Of a stretch of DNA of 64,000 nt, positions 54,761-62,480 are shown piece after piece. Made by a program: the position numbers and the translations under genes. The DNA is from Pontibacter aquaedesilientis. GTDB taxonomy: Bacteria; Bacteroidota; Bacteroidia; Cytophagales; Hymenobacteraceae. The DNA lies in assembly GCF_014773225.1 (NCBI RefSeq), contig NZ_JACXAJ010000002.1:124001-188000 (forward strand), given 5' to 3'. The notes under the pieces are model-generated. The model worked only from the letters and a program-made list of their open reading frames with translations. It searched no databases and had not been told where the DNA came from. Positions within the stretch are counted from its first letter, which is position 1, and each line of letters opens with the position of its first letter.

Positions 54761-55134
54761 ACAGCGGAAAATTCCCCTATTGGGGTAGGGGCTCGCTAGA
54801 AAGAAAGGGGTAGGGGTATGTTAATTCAAGTTATATCCCACACAGATGCTATTGAATCTATACCCAGTCCTTGGGTGGGGGTAGGGGCCCTCGAAAAAGA
54901 GCGTCTTGTAGGTTTCCGGTATCGCGCAGCGATATTGCGACCGTCAGGGTAGCAAAGGAAAGATACACAGCGCGATGCCAAAGGACGATGCCCCGCGGCT
55001 TTGAGCGCATCAAATAAGAAATGAAATAATAGGTGTAATAGCACTGGATAGGCTGATACTAAAAGGAAAGACTTTATAGCTCAAGCAACAGTTAATTTAA
55101 ACAAAAGATCCCTTTACAGGAAACCGTCTACTTT
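54761..55134. other. Intergenic region with G-rich repeat words
   Basis: No gene seen. Related words TTGGGGTAGGGGCTC (about 54781) and GGGTGGGGGTAGGGGCCC (about 54875-54890) match TTGGGGTAGGGGCCC at 45445-45459, so they are part of a dispersed repeat. The stretch to about 55010 may be a further degenerate repeat. The last 100 bp are AT-rich and should hold the DUF819 gene promoter. Confidence 0.45.
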
Positions 55135-56397
55135 ATGGAAGAAACCACTACCCCAGCACCCCTCATCACCAACGATGCCGTTGTGCTGGGCATCCTCGTC
55201 GTCATCCTCGCCATCATTTTCAAAACTGCCTCCAGCGATAGGGCCGTATTCCGGAAATTCTACTCGGTAGTGCCTGCGCTGTTGCTGTGCTACCTCATTC
55301 CGAGCTTACTCAACTCACTCAATATTATCTCCGGCGAAAAATCTGCGCTGTATGGTGTCGCGTCAAGGTATCTGTTGCCGGCGAGTTTGGTGCTGTTCAC
55401 CATCAGCCTCGACTTAAAGGAGATCTGGAAGCTGCGTCACAAAGCAGGGCTCATGTTCATTACAGGTACGGTCGGCATTATGCTAGGCGGTCCGCTGGCG
55501 ATACTCATCGTCTCCACTTTTGCTCCTGATATTGTGGGTGGGCAAGGACCTGATGCCGTGTGGCGGGGGCTAACCACCATAGCCGGCAGCTGGATCGGGG
55601 GCGGTGCCAACCAGTTGGCGATGTTTGAAGTGTTTAAGCCTAGCCCCAATCTGTTCTCTGCCGTAATCGCCGTAGATGTGATCGTGGCCAATGTCTGGAT
55701 GGCAGTGTTGCTGTACGGAGCCGGTAAATCAGACCGGGTGGATAAATTCTTCAAAGCGGACAGCTCTGCCGTAGAGAACCTGAAAAATAAGATCGAGCGC
55801 TACCGTCAAAGCATTATGCGGGTTCCTTCGCTGCCCGACATCATGCTGATAGCGGGTATTGGGTTTGGCCTGACGGGCTTAGCGCATTTATTATCTGATA
55901 TGATTGCACCCTGGATCCAAACAAACGCTCCGAATTTAGCCCGTTTCAGCCTCACGTCCGGCTTCTTCTGGCTGGTAGTGCTGGCCACAACTTTTGGCAT
56001 GCTGCTGTCCACTACCAGGGCTCGCAACCTGGAAGGTGCCGGAGCCTCGCGTGTGGCAAGTGCCTTTCTATACATACTGGTGGCCACCATCGGTATGCAG
56101 ATGGACGTGACAGCCATTGTTAGTCAGCCTGGCCTGTTCCTGGTGGGATTAATCTGGATTTCTATGCACATGCTGCTGCTCTTTATCGTGGGCAAGCTCA
56201 TCAAAGCGCCGTTTTTCTTCTTGGCAGTGGGCAGTCAGGCCAATGTGGGCGGTGCTGCTTCGGCTCCAATTGTGGCTGCGGCGTTTCATCCGGCCCTGGC
56301 GCCGGTGGGCGTACTACTCTCGATCCTGGGATATGCAGTGGGAACCTACGGCGCTTACATATCAGGTATACTGATGCAGTTGGTTGCCCCCGAATAG
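55135..56397 (+). CDS. DUF819 family integral membrane protein, putative transporter
   Basis: 420 residues with about ten hydrophobic helices. The DUF819 pattern is visible: LPASLVLFTISLDLKEIW, TGTVGIMLGGPLAI, WRGLTTIAGSWIGGGANQLAM in the first half and ASAFLYILVATIGMQMD, VGSQANVGGAASAPIVAAAFHPALAPVGVLLSILGYAVGTYGAYI in the second. The two G/A-rich re-entrant segments resemble the inverted repeats of carboxylate and amino-acid carriers. No transport substrate is proven for the family. Between the epimerase/PLP pair and a murein endopeptidase, it could move a murein dipeptide or amino acid. Confidence 0.88.
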   Translation: MEETTTPAPLITNDAVVLGILVVILAIIFKTASSDRAVFRKFYSVVPALLLCYLIPSLLNSLNIISGEKSALYGVASRYLLPASLVLFTISLDLKEIWKLRHKAGLMFITGTVGIMLGGPLAILIVSTFAPDIVGGQGPDAVWRGLTTIAGSWIGGGANQLAMFEVFKPSPNLFSAVIAVDVIVANVWMAVLLYGAGKSDRVDKFFKADSSAVENLKNKIERYRQSIMRVPSLPDIMLIAGIGFGLTGLAHLLSDMIAPWIQTNAPNLARFSLTSGFFWLVVLATTFGMLLSTTRARNLEGAGASRVASAFLYILVATIGMQMDVTAIVSQPGLFLVGLIWISMHMLLLFIVGKLIKAPFFFLAVGSQANVGGAASAPIVAAAFHPALAPVGVLLSILGYAVGTYGAYISGILMQLVAPE

Positions 56398-56481
56398 CGA
56401 ATTTTTATAACGCGATAAGTGTTTAGTGTATAATGTTTCATCAAGGGCCTTGTGCGAACGATGCTATTTAGAACCAATACT

Positions 56482-57690
56482 ATGATTAAAAATAACCCGC
56501 TTGTGCTGTTGCTTTTACTGGTGCTGTCTTCCTGCGCCGGTATGCAAAGCACACCTTCCGAGTCTACTGTTGCGACCAACACAGCAGTTGCTGCCTCTCC
56601 TGCGCAAACATATATCGATGCCGTGCGCCAGCAGTTTGCTCCTGATAAGCGTGTGGCGCTGTTTGATGTTGAGACTAGTGGCAGTGTGCTGCGCGGCGAA
56701 ACCAACATACCCGAAGCGAAAACCGATCTGCTGAAGCGACTGCAAGCAGCCAATGTGTCGTTTGTGGACAGCATTCAGGTATTGCCGGAAAGCGAACTGG
56801 AAGGCAAAAACTTTGCGATCGTGACGATCTCGGTAGCTAACCTGCGCTCACAGCCAAAGCACTCAGCCGAACTGGCCACACAGGCCACCATGGGTACGCC
56901 GCTACAGGTATGGAAAAAGCAGGACGGCTGGTACCTGGTGCAGACACCTGACCAGTACCTGGCCTGGGTTGATTATGGCGGTATTGCACTGATGGACCAA
57001 GCCGCTTTCACCAATTGGCAGCAAGGCAAAAAGCTCATCTACACCAAGACCTACGGCTTTGCCCATGCCACGCCCGACAGAAAGGCCACCACCGTTTCGG
57101 ATATGGTGTATGGCGATGTGATGGTGCTGAAAAACAAGACGAAAGATTTTTATGAGGTCATGTTCCCGGATGGCCGCACAGGCTATGTGTCTGCTGCTGA
57201 AGCCATGGGCTTTAAAGAATGGGTAGCAAGCCGCAAGCCTAGCGAGGAGAATCTGGTAGCGTCGAGTAAGGAGCTTTTGGGTTTGCCATACCTGTGGGGT
57301 GGCACGTCCGTGAAAGGGATGGACTGCAGTGGTTTCACCAAAACCGTTTTCTTTATGAACGGGCTGGTACTGCCGCGAGACGCTTCGCAGCAAATACATA
57401 TTGGCGAACTGGTAAATACTGATAATGGCTGGGATGACCTGCGTCCGGGTGATCTGCTGTTTTTCGGCGTGCCTGCCAAAGACGGTAAGTCAGAGCGCGT
57501 AGTGCACGTAGGTATGTGGATCGGCGGTGACCAGGAGTTTATCCATTCCGCCGGCCGGGTGCGCATCAACAGCATGAATCCTTCGGCAGCCAACCACGAT
57601 GCCTATGAGCTGGGCCGCTTCCTGCGTGCTAAGCGTGTTTCTCCGGAAGCAACCTTAGTGGATTTGCGTGAAAAGCCGCTTTACGAATAA
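56482..57690 (+). CDS. NlpC/P60 murein peptidase with SH3-like domains, lipoprotein (YkfC-like)
   Basis: 402 residues from MIKNNPLVLLLLLVLSSC, a lipoprotein signal. Two SH3-like regions (about 100-165 and 185-245) precede the NlpC/P60 domain. The Cys-His-His triad is C282 in GMDCSGF, H342 in VVHVGMW and H355 in FIHSAGRV. This layout matches the YkfC group, which cuts the gamma-D-Glu-diaminopimelate bond and frees L-Ala-D-Glu. That dipeptide is the substrate of the epimerase encoded 3 kb upstream, so the genes make a linear path. A terminator follows. Confidence 0.93.
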   Translation: MIKNNPLVLLLLLVLSSCAGMQSTPSESTVATNTAVAASPAQTYIDAVRQQFAPDKRVALFDVETSGSVLRGETNIPEAKTDLLKRLQAANVSFVDSIQVLPESELEGKNFAIVTISVANLRSQPKHSAELATQATMGTPLQVWKKQDGWYLVQTPDQYLAWVDYGGIALMDQAAFTNWQQGKKLIYTKTYGFAHATPDRKATTVSDMVYGDVMVLKNKTKDFYEVMFPDGRTGYVSAAEAMGFKEWVASRKPSEENLVASSKELLGLPYLWGGTSVKGMDCSGFTKTVFFMNGLVLPRDASQQIHIGELVNTDNGWDDLRPGDLLFFGVPAKDGKSERVVHVGMWIGGDQEFIHSAGRVRINSMNPSAANHDAYELGRFLRAKRVSPEATLVDLREKPLYE

Positions 57691-57713
57691 GGTATAGAAT
57701 CAATGCATGTGAG

Positions 57714-57744
57714 AGGCAGTGGCGAAAGTCACTGCCTTTTTTTA
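57714..57744 (+). terminator. Rho-independent terminator after the NlpC/P60 gene
   Basis: AGGCAGTG / CACTGCCT with an 8-nt loop and a T7 run. Confidence 0.93.
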
Positions 57745-57961
57745 TGCGTCATTTCGTGCGTAACGAGAAAGCTGTTATTAGTAATAAATCAGAAATCCCT
57801 ATAATAGCTAACATCGTAATTAATTATTTTTTGATAGAATTCGAAGATGATTCATAAAATATTTTTTCAATTAAATTATGCTTTTATAAAAAAATAGCAA
57901 AAGTATTTGGTTTTGTTTGTCGAATCGCCGTATTTTATGTTATCACACGGAACAATAAGGC

Positions 57962-59215
57962 ATGAGCGCATTCCTGGCATTGGAAGAAGGATATCTGGAG
58001 AAGCTGAACCACGTGGAGCGGAAGAAGCATCTGCAGAAGATAAAGATCGTGCGCCACCTGTATGTGAAAGGTGCACGCTCCAATGCAGAGATCTGCAATC
58101 GGTTTAGTATCAGTTCGCCAACCTCCATGGCTTTGCTCAACGAACTGCTGGCCGAAGGCCTCGTTGAAAAGCAGGGAAGAGGCGAATCGGTGGGCGGGCG
58201 CAAGCCGGAACTGTATGGGTTGCGCAACAACTCGCTTTTCGTGCTGAGCATCGAAATGGAGAAGTTCAGTACCCGCATGGCCATTTTTGATGGCAACAAC
58301 CACAACATCACAGGTTCCCATACCTTCCCGATACGGCTTTCCAAAAACCTGACTGCAGTGGACGAGCTGCACCACCACGCCAATAGCCTGATCCTCTCAT
58401 CAGGTATAGATACCGACAAACTGATGGGGATTGGCTTGAGTCTGCCGGGGCTTGTATCTTCCAAGGAAGGGGCCAGCTATACCTACCTGTTGACCGGGCA
58501 AAATGAAATGCCTTTGCAGGATTTGCTGGCTCTGAAATTTAACAAACCGGTCTATATCCAGAATGACGTGAAAAGCGCCACACTGGCCGAGTACCGCTTT
58601 GGCGCAGCGCAGGGCAAGCGCGACGTGTTGGTGCTCACACTGGATTGGGGTATTGGCCTGGGCGTTATCACAGACGGAAAGCTGCGCATCGGCACCTCCG
58701 GTTTTGCAGGTGAGTTCGGTCACATTCCTTTCATAGACGACGGCGTGTTGTGCCATTGCGGTAAGCGGGGCTGTTTGGAAACAGTGGCTTCGGGCAGCGC
58801 TTTGGCTCGTATGGCCCGCGAAGGGATGCAGGCTGGGCAGGAAACCTTGCTGAAGGAACTTTCGGGGCAGGAATTGGAGAAAATAGAACCGCAGGCCATT
58901 ATACAGGCTGCCAACGAAGGCGATCAGTTCGCGATCAACATGCTGGCCGAAACAGGGCGTAATCTGGGCAAGGGCATTGCTATGCTGATTCAGCTTTTCA
59001 ACCCGGAGCTGATCATCATTGGCGGCAAAATAGCCGAAGCGCGACAGTACATCACCACCCCGATACAGCAATCCATCAACACCTACTGCATGACGCAGCT
59101 GCGGGAGCGCACCGAGGTCGCACTGTCCCAACTGGGGCAGGAGGCAGGTATACTGGGGCCGGTGGCCACGGTGATGGAGCGCATTTTTGAGCATCGCATT
59201 GAATCAACCAAATAA
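57962..59215 (+). CDS. ROK-family transcriptional regulator (NagC/Mlc-like)
   Basis: 417 residues. An N-terminal winged HTH (about 25-85; LYVKGARSNAEICNRFSISSPTSMALLNELLAEGLVEKQGRGESVGGRKPELYGL) precedes a ROK sugar-binding fold. The zinc signature is intact: EFGHIPFIDDGVLCHCGKRGCLETVASGSAL. NagC, the best known relative, senses GlcNAc 6-phosphate. It starts a run with the NagB-type gene 36 bp downstream, so it probably controls aminosugar catabolism. An AT-rich, promoter-like region lies upstream (57780-57960). Confidence 0.93.
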   Translation: MSAFLALEEGYLEKLNHVERKKHLQKIKIVRHLYVKGARSNAEICNRFSISSPTSMALLNELLAEGLVEKQGRGESVGGRKPELYGLRNNSLFVLSIEMEKFSTRMAIFDGNNHNITGSHTFPIRLSKNLTAVDELHHHANSLILSSGIDTDKLMGIGLSLPGLVSSKEGASYTYLLTGQNEMPLQDLLALKFNKPVYIQNDVKSATLAEYRFGAAQGKRDVLVLTLDWGIGLGVITDGKLRIGTSGFAGEFGHIPFIDDGVLCHCGKRGCLETVASGSALARMAREGMQAGQETLLKELSGQELEKIEPQAIIQAANEGDQFAINMLAETGRNLGKGIAMLIQLFNPELIIIGGKIAEARQYITTPIQQSINTYCMTQLRERTEVALSQLGQEAGILGPVATVMERIFEHRIESTK

Positions 59216-59251
59216 CGAAACACAACATCACATTATAGCACACTAGAAACT

Positions 59252-61171
59252 ATGGCTCGATTAAATCTTCTGGAAGAAACCCGATTTGAGAAGCTTCCGG
59301 TTACCATTTACCCCGATGAGTTTGTCGCCTCCGTGAAAGTCGCCCAGCGCATTGCGGAGCTGATCAGGTATAAGCAGGGACGAAACGAGAAAGCCGTGCT
59401 GGGTCTTGCCACCGGTGCCACGCCTGTTAAGGTATACGCCGAGCTGGTGCGCCTGCACCGCGAAGAGGGCCTTAGCTTCCGCAACGTCATCACGTTCAAC
59501 CTGGACGAGTACTACCCGATGCAGCCAACGGCGGTGCAGAGCTACGTGACGTTCATGAACGAGAACCTGTTCGATCACATCGACATCGACAAAAATAACG
59601 TGCATATACCGGACGGTACGCTACCGCTCGAAAGAATACATGACTACTGCCTGGAGTATGAGCGCAAAATAGAATCGCTTGGTGGCCTGGATCTTCAGAT
59701 TCTGGGTATCGGCCGTACCGGTCACATCGGTTTCAACGAGCCGGGTTCTGCACCAAACTCCGGTACGCGCCTGGTTACCCTCGACGACCTGACACGCCGC
59801 GATGCCTCCCGCGACTTCGGTGGCAAGGAGAACGTGCCGCGCAAAGCCATCACCATGGGCATCGGCACCATCTTCAAAGCCCGTGAGATCATCCTGATGG
59901 CTTGGAGCGGCAAGAAAGCGCCGATTATCAAAAAAGCAGTGGAAGGGGAGATATCGAGTGATGTGCCGGCTACCTACCTGCAGCTGTCGGACAACGTGGA
60001 GTTTGTGCTGGATGTGGACGCTGCTTCGGAGCTAACCCGCTTCAACACGCCATGGCTGGTGAAGGACTGCGTGTGGGATGAAGCCCTGATCAAGAAAGCG
60101 GTGATCTGGCTGTCGGAGGAGGTGCAAAAGCCGATCCTGAAGCTGACCGAAGAAGACTACAACAACCACGGGATGGCACAGCTGGCCACCGAAAAAGGTC
60201 CGGCTTACGACATCAACATAGATATTTTCAACAAACTGCAGCGCACGATCACCGGCTGGCCTGGTGGCAAGCCGGGAGCCGATGACAGGCAGCGCCCGGA
60301 ACGCGCCGAGCCGGCCCGCAAGCGTGTGGTGATCTTCTCGCCGCACCCGGATGATGATGTGATTTCGATGGGCGGGACTTTTATCCGCCTGGTAGACCAA
60401 GGGCATGACGTGCACGTGGCGTACCAAACGTCGGGCAATACCGCCGTTTGGGACGATGACGTGCTGCGTTACATGGAGTTCGCGATTGACTTCAATAACA
60501 GCATCGGGCAGGAAACCGCTCATTTGGAAGAGATATACGAGAACATGCGCACCTTCCTGGAAGACAAGCAGCCAAATCAGCTCGATTCGCAGGAGATACG
60601 GGATGTGAAAGGCTTTATCCGGAAGAGCGAGGCTATTGCAGGCGCCCGCTACGCTGGTCTGGAAGACGATCACATCCATTTCATGGCGCTGCCTTTCTAC
60701 GAGACCGGTAAAACTGTGAAGAAACCGGTAACGGATATCGACGTGGAGCTCACTATGGAGTTGCTACAGAAAGTGAAGCCGCACCAGGTGTTCGCCGCCG
60801 GCGACTTTGCTGACCCGCACGGCACGCACATTGTATGCTTCAACATTATACTGACTGCCCTGTCGCGACTGCGTGAAACCGAGGAGTGGGCCAAAGATTG
60901 CTGGCTGTGGATGTACCGCGGTGCCTGGCACGAGTTTGCGACGCACGAGATCGAGATGGCCGTGCCGTTGTCGCCGCAGGAAGTGGAACGCAAGCGCAAC
61001 GCCATTTTTAAGCACCAGTCGCAGAAGGACCATCCGGTGTTCCCGGGCGACGACGAGCGTGAGTTCTGGGTGCGTGCTGAGGAGCGCAACCGCGAAACCG
61101 CCAAGAGTTATGACGACCTGGGCCTTGCCAACTACGAGGCCATGGAGGCCTTTGTAAGGTGGAAGTTCTAA
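59252..61171 (+). CDS. Glucosamine 6-phosphate deaminase (NagB-like) fused to a PIG-L deacetylase
   Basis: 639 residues. The NagB-like half (about 1-325) has LGLATGATPVKVYAEL, the FNLDEYYPM motif with catalytic Asp (D85), and GIGRTGHIGFNEPGS. In the last motif the usual Asp before Gly-His is Thr (T156); His158 and Glu163 are kept. After a linker, the PIG-L/LmbE half (about 355-639) shows the zinc motif SPHPDDD (H365, D367, D368) and DPHGTHIV (H523, H526). PIG-L enzymes de-N-acetylate GlcNAc groups. No nagA is present in the window, so this protein could carry out both deacetylation and deamination. Similar fusions are known in Bacteroidota. Confidence 0.92.
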   Translation: MARLNLLEETRFEKLPVTIYPDEFVASVKVAQRIAELIRYKQGRNEKAVLGLATGATPVKVYAELVRLHREEGLSFRNVITFNLDEYYPMQPTAVQSYVTFMNENLFDHIDIDKNNVHIPDGTLPLERIHDYCLEYERKIESLGGLDLQILGIGRTGHIGFNEPGSAPNSGTRLVTLDDLTRRDASRDFGGKENVPRKAITMGIGTIFKAREIILMAWSGKKAPIIKKAVEGEISSDVPATYLQLSDNVEFVLDVDAASELTRFNTPWLVKDCVWDEALIKKAVIWLSEEVQKPILKLTEEDYNNHGMAQLATEKGPAYDINIDIFNKLQRTITGWPGGKPGADDRQRPERAEPARKRVVIFSPHPDDDVISMGGTFIRLVDQGHDVHVAYQTSGNTAVWDDDVLRYMEFAIDFNNSIGQETAHLEEIYENMRTFLEDKQPNQLDSQEIRDVKGFIRKSEAIAGARYAGLEDDHIHFMALPFYETGKTVKKPVTDIDVELTMELLQKVKPHQVFAAGDFADPHGTHIVCFNIILTALSRLRETEEWAKDCWLWMYRGAWHEFATHEIEMAVPLSPQEVERKRNAIFKHQSQKDHPVFPGDDEREFWVRAEERNRETAKSYDDLGLANYEAMEAFVRWKF

Positions 61172-61180
61172 ATTGATTTG

Positions 61181-61220
61181 AAACAGCTAAATTGGGGCAT
61201 TCGCTCTGATTTAGCTGTTT
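61181..61220. terminator. Terminator-like hairpin after the NagB fusion
   Basis: The perfect 12-bp stem AAACAGCTAAAT / ATTTAGCTGTTT has a 16-nt loop, 10 bp past the stop codon; only a short T-rich tail follows. Confidence 0.75.
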
Positions 61221-61231
61221 CGTTTAATACC

Positions 61232-61287
61232 GCCAGTTTAGCGGTAGCGCAACTGGTGGATGGGTATGAGGCCAGTTTGTAACTGGC
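61232..61287. repeat. Tandem GCCAGTT/AACTGGC palindromes
   Basis: GCCAGTT...AACTGG (61232-61256) and GCCAGTT-TGT-AACTGGC (61271-61287) are two successive inverted repeats of one word. They look like a palindromic intergenic repeat family. Confidence 0.6.
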
Positions 61288-61320
61288 GTAGTGACGGCTT
61301 TTAAGGTATAGCAACCAGTG

Positions 61321-61530
61321 TTGTTTCATAGCTTCGCCTGTGCGGCGGGCACTCACTTTTTTTCTTGATAAAAAAAGTAAGCAAAAAAATCAAGACGATT
61401 TTAAACTCGCTGACCGCTCAAACACAAAATCGTCATTAGCGCACCTGGCTAAGGTTGTCTATTTCATAGCTGTCGTGCGAGTTACTCTTTCAATGCGTGC
61501 CAGTGGTCTGTGCTACAGGGCTTATACCTT
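61321..61530. repeat. Dispersed structured repeat, copy 2
   Basis: Second copy of the element at 54536-54760. Hairpin 1 is CTTGAT / ATCAAG here (61364-61369 with 61389-61394) where copy 1 has CTTGAC / GTCAAG, a paired change that keeps the stem. Hairpin 2, GACGATTTT / AAAATCGTC (61394-61402 with 61426-61434), is identical. A 64-codon frame runs through it and is probably not translated. Confidence 0.85.
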
Positions 61531-61547
61531 TTAATTGGCAGCTACAC

Positions 61548-61581
61548 AAAAGTCCCCCTTTGAAGGGGGCAGGGGGATGAC
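61548..61581. repeat. CCCCCTT/AAGGGGG palindromic repeat
   Basis: CCCCCTT-TG-AAGGGGG (61554-61569) followed by CAGGGGGATGA. The final word also occurs at 39791-39804, so this is a dispersed family. It lies only about 20 bp before the kinase start codon. Confidence 0.6.
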
Positions 61582-61602
61582 AATCAGCCTTTACCATTTT
61601 TC

Positions 61603-62478
61603 ATGAGCAACTCGAAAGTACTGGGTATAGACATCGGAGCCACTAAAATGCACGCAGGCGTGGTGCAGAACGGCAGCATTTTACAGGAAGTGAAGTTCCA
61701 TACCTCGGCGCAGGCATCGCAAGCGCAGATCGTTGCGGAGCTGATTCAAGGTATAGCCCCGCTGGTAGATGCCGAGGTGACAGGTATAGGTATCGGTGTA
61801 CCGGGGCTGGTGGATGAAGCGAAGGGCATGGTGTGCGATGTGCAGAATATACCTGCCTGGAAAGAAGTACACCTGAAGCAGCACCTGGAGGAGCATTTTG
61901 GCATACCGGTATACCTGAGCAACGACGCGAACTCCTTTGCCGCCGGCGAGAAAATATACGGTCAGGGCAAAGCGTTTCGTAACCTGGTCGGCATAACACT
62001 GGGCAGCGGGCTGGGCGCTGGCATCATCATCGACCATAAACTTTACTCCGGAACGCTTTCTAGTGCCGGAGAACTGGGTGGTGTGCCATACCTCGACAAA
62101 ACCATAGAAGACTATTGCAGCGGCAAGTTTTTTGTGGCGGAGTACGGCATGGCGGGTGACGAGCTCTATACCCTGGCGCAACAGGGTCACGCTCCGGCGC
62201 TGGAGGCTTACAAAGTATATGGGCAGCACCTGGGTAGCGCCATCAAAGTGGTGCTATACCTGCTGTCGCCGCAGGCCATTTTCCTGGGCGGCTCCATCAG
62301 CAAGTGCTATCCTTTATTTAAAGAGACGATGCAGCAAAGTCTCGCTGACTTCCCGTTTAAAGCGGTGGCCAGTCAGTTGCATATCGGTGTTTCCGAATTG
62401 GACAATGCGGCCGTATTGGGTGCTGCGGCGCTCTTCGAACTCAAAAACCAACAGAAGCATCAACTACAATCCGCCTAG
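61603..62478 (+). CDS. ROK-family sugar kinase, candidate MurNAc/GlcNAc kinase
   Basis: 291 residues without HTH. The ATP motif DIGATKMHAGVV is at the N-terminus, then the sugar-site NDANSFAAGE and GITLGSGLGAGIIID. The usual ROK zinc signature (CxCGxxGC) is replaced by a short EDYCSGKFF segment after GELGGVPYLD. Such zinc-less ROK kinases occur in Bacteroidota. The genes around it need a cytoplasmic kinase to make MurNAc 6-phosphate for MurQ and GlcNAc 6-phosphate for the NagB fusion. This is the only sugar kinase gene in the locus. The start of the GH20 gene lies 2 bp after its stop codon. Confidence 0.88.
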   Translation: MSNSKVLGIDIGATKMHAGVVQNGSILQEVKFHTSAQASQAQIVAELIQGIAPLVDAEVTGIGIGVPGLVDEAKGMVCDVQNIPAWKEVHLKQHLEEHFGIPVYLSNDANSFAAGEKIYGQGKAFRNLVGITLGSGLGAGIIIDHKLYSGTLSSAGELGGVPYLDKTIEDYCSGKFFVAEYGMAGDELYTLAQQGHAPALEAYKVYGQHLGSAIKVVLYLLSPQAIFLGGSISKCYPLFKETMQQSLADFPFKAVASQLHIGVSELDNAAVLGAAALFELKNQQKHQLQSA

Positions 62479-62480
62479 GT

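Noticed and set aside
54555-54761. Small protein starting MRRAPTFFLDKKSKQK
   Set aside because: It lies inside a structured repeat present twice; the two copies differ by a stem-preserving pair change and their C-termini diverge, as expected of non-coding DNA.
54826-55044. 72-codon minus-strand frame in the gap before the DUF819 gene
   Set aside because: No signal, domain or start context; overlaps G-rich repeat words.
61340-61534. Small protein starting MRRALTFFLDKKSKQK
   Set aside because: Second copy of the same structured repeat; same reasoning.
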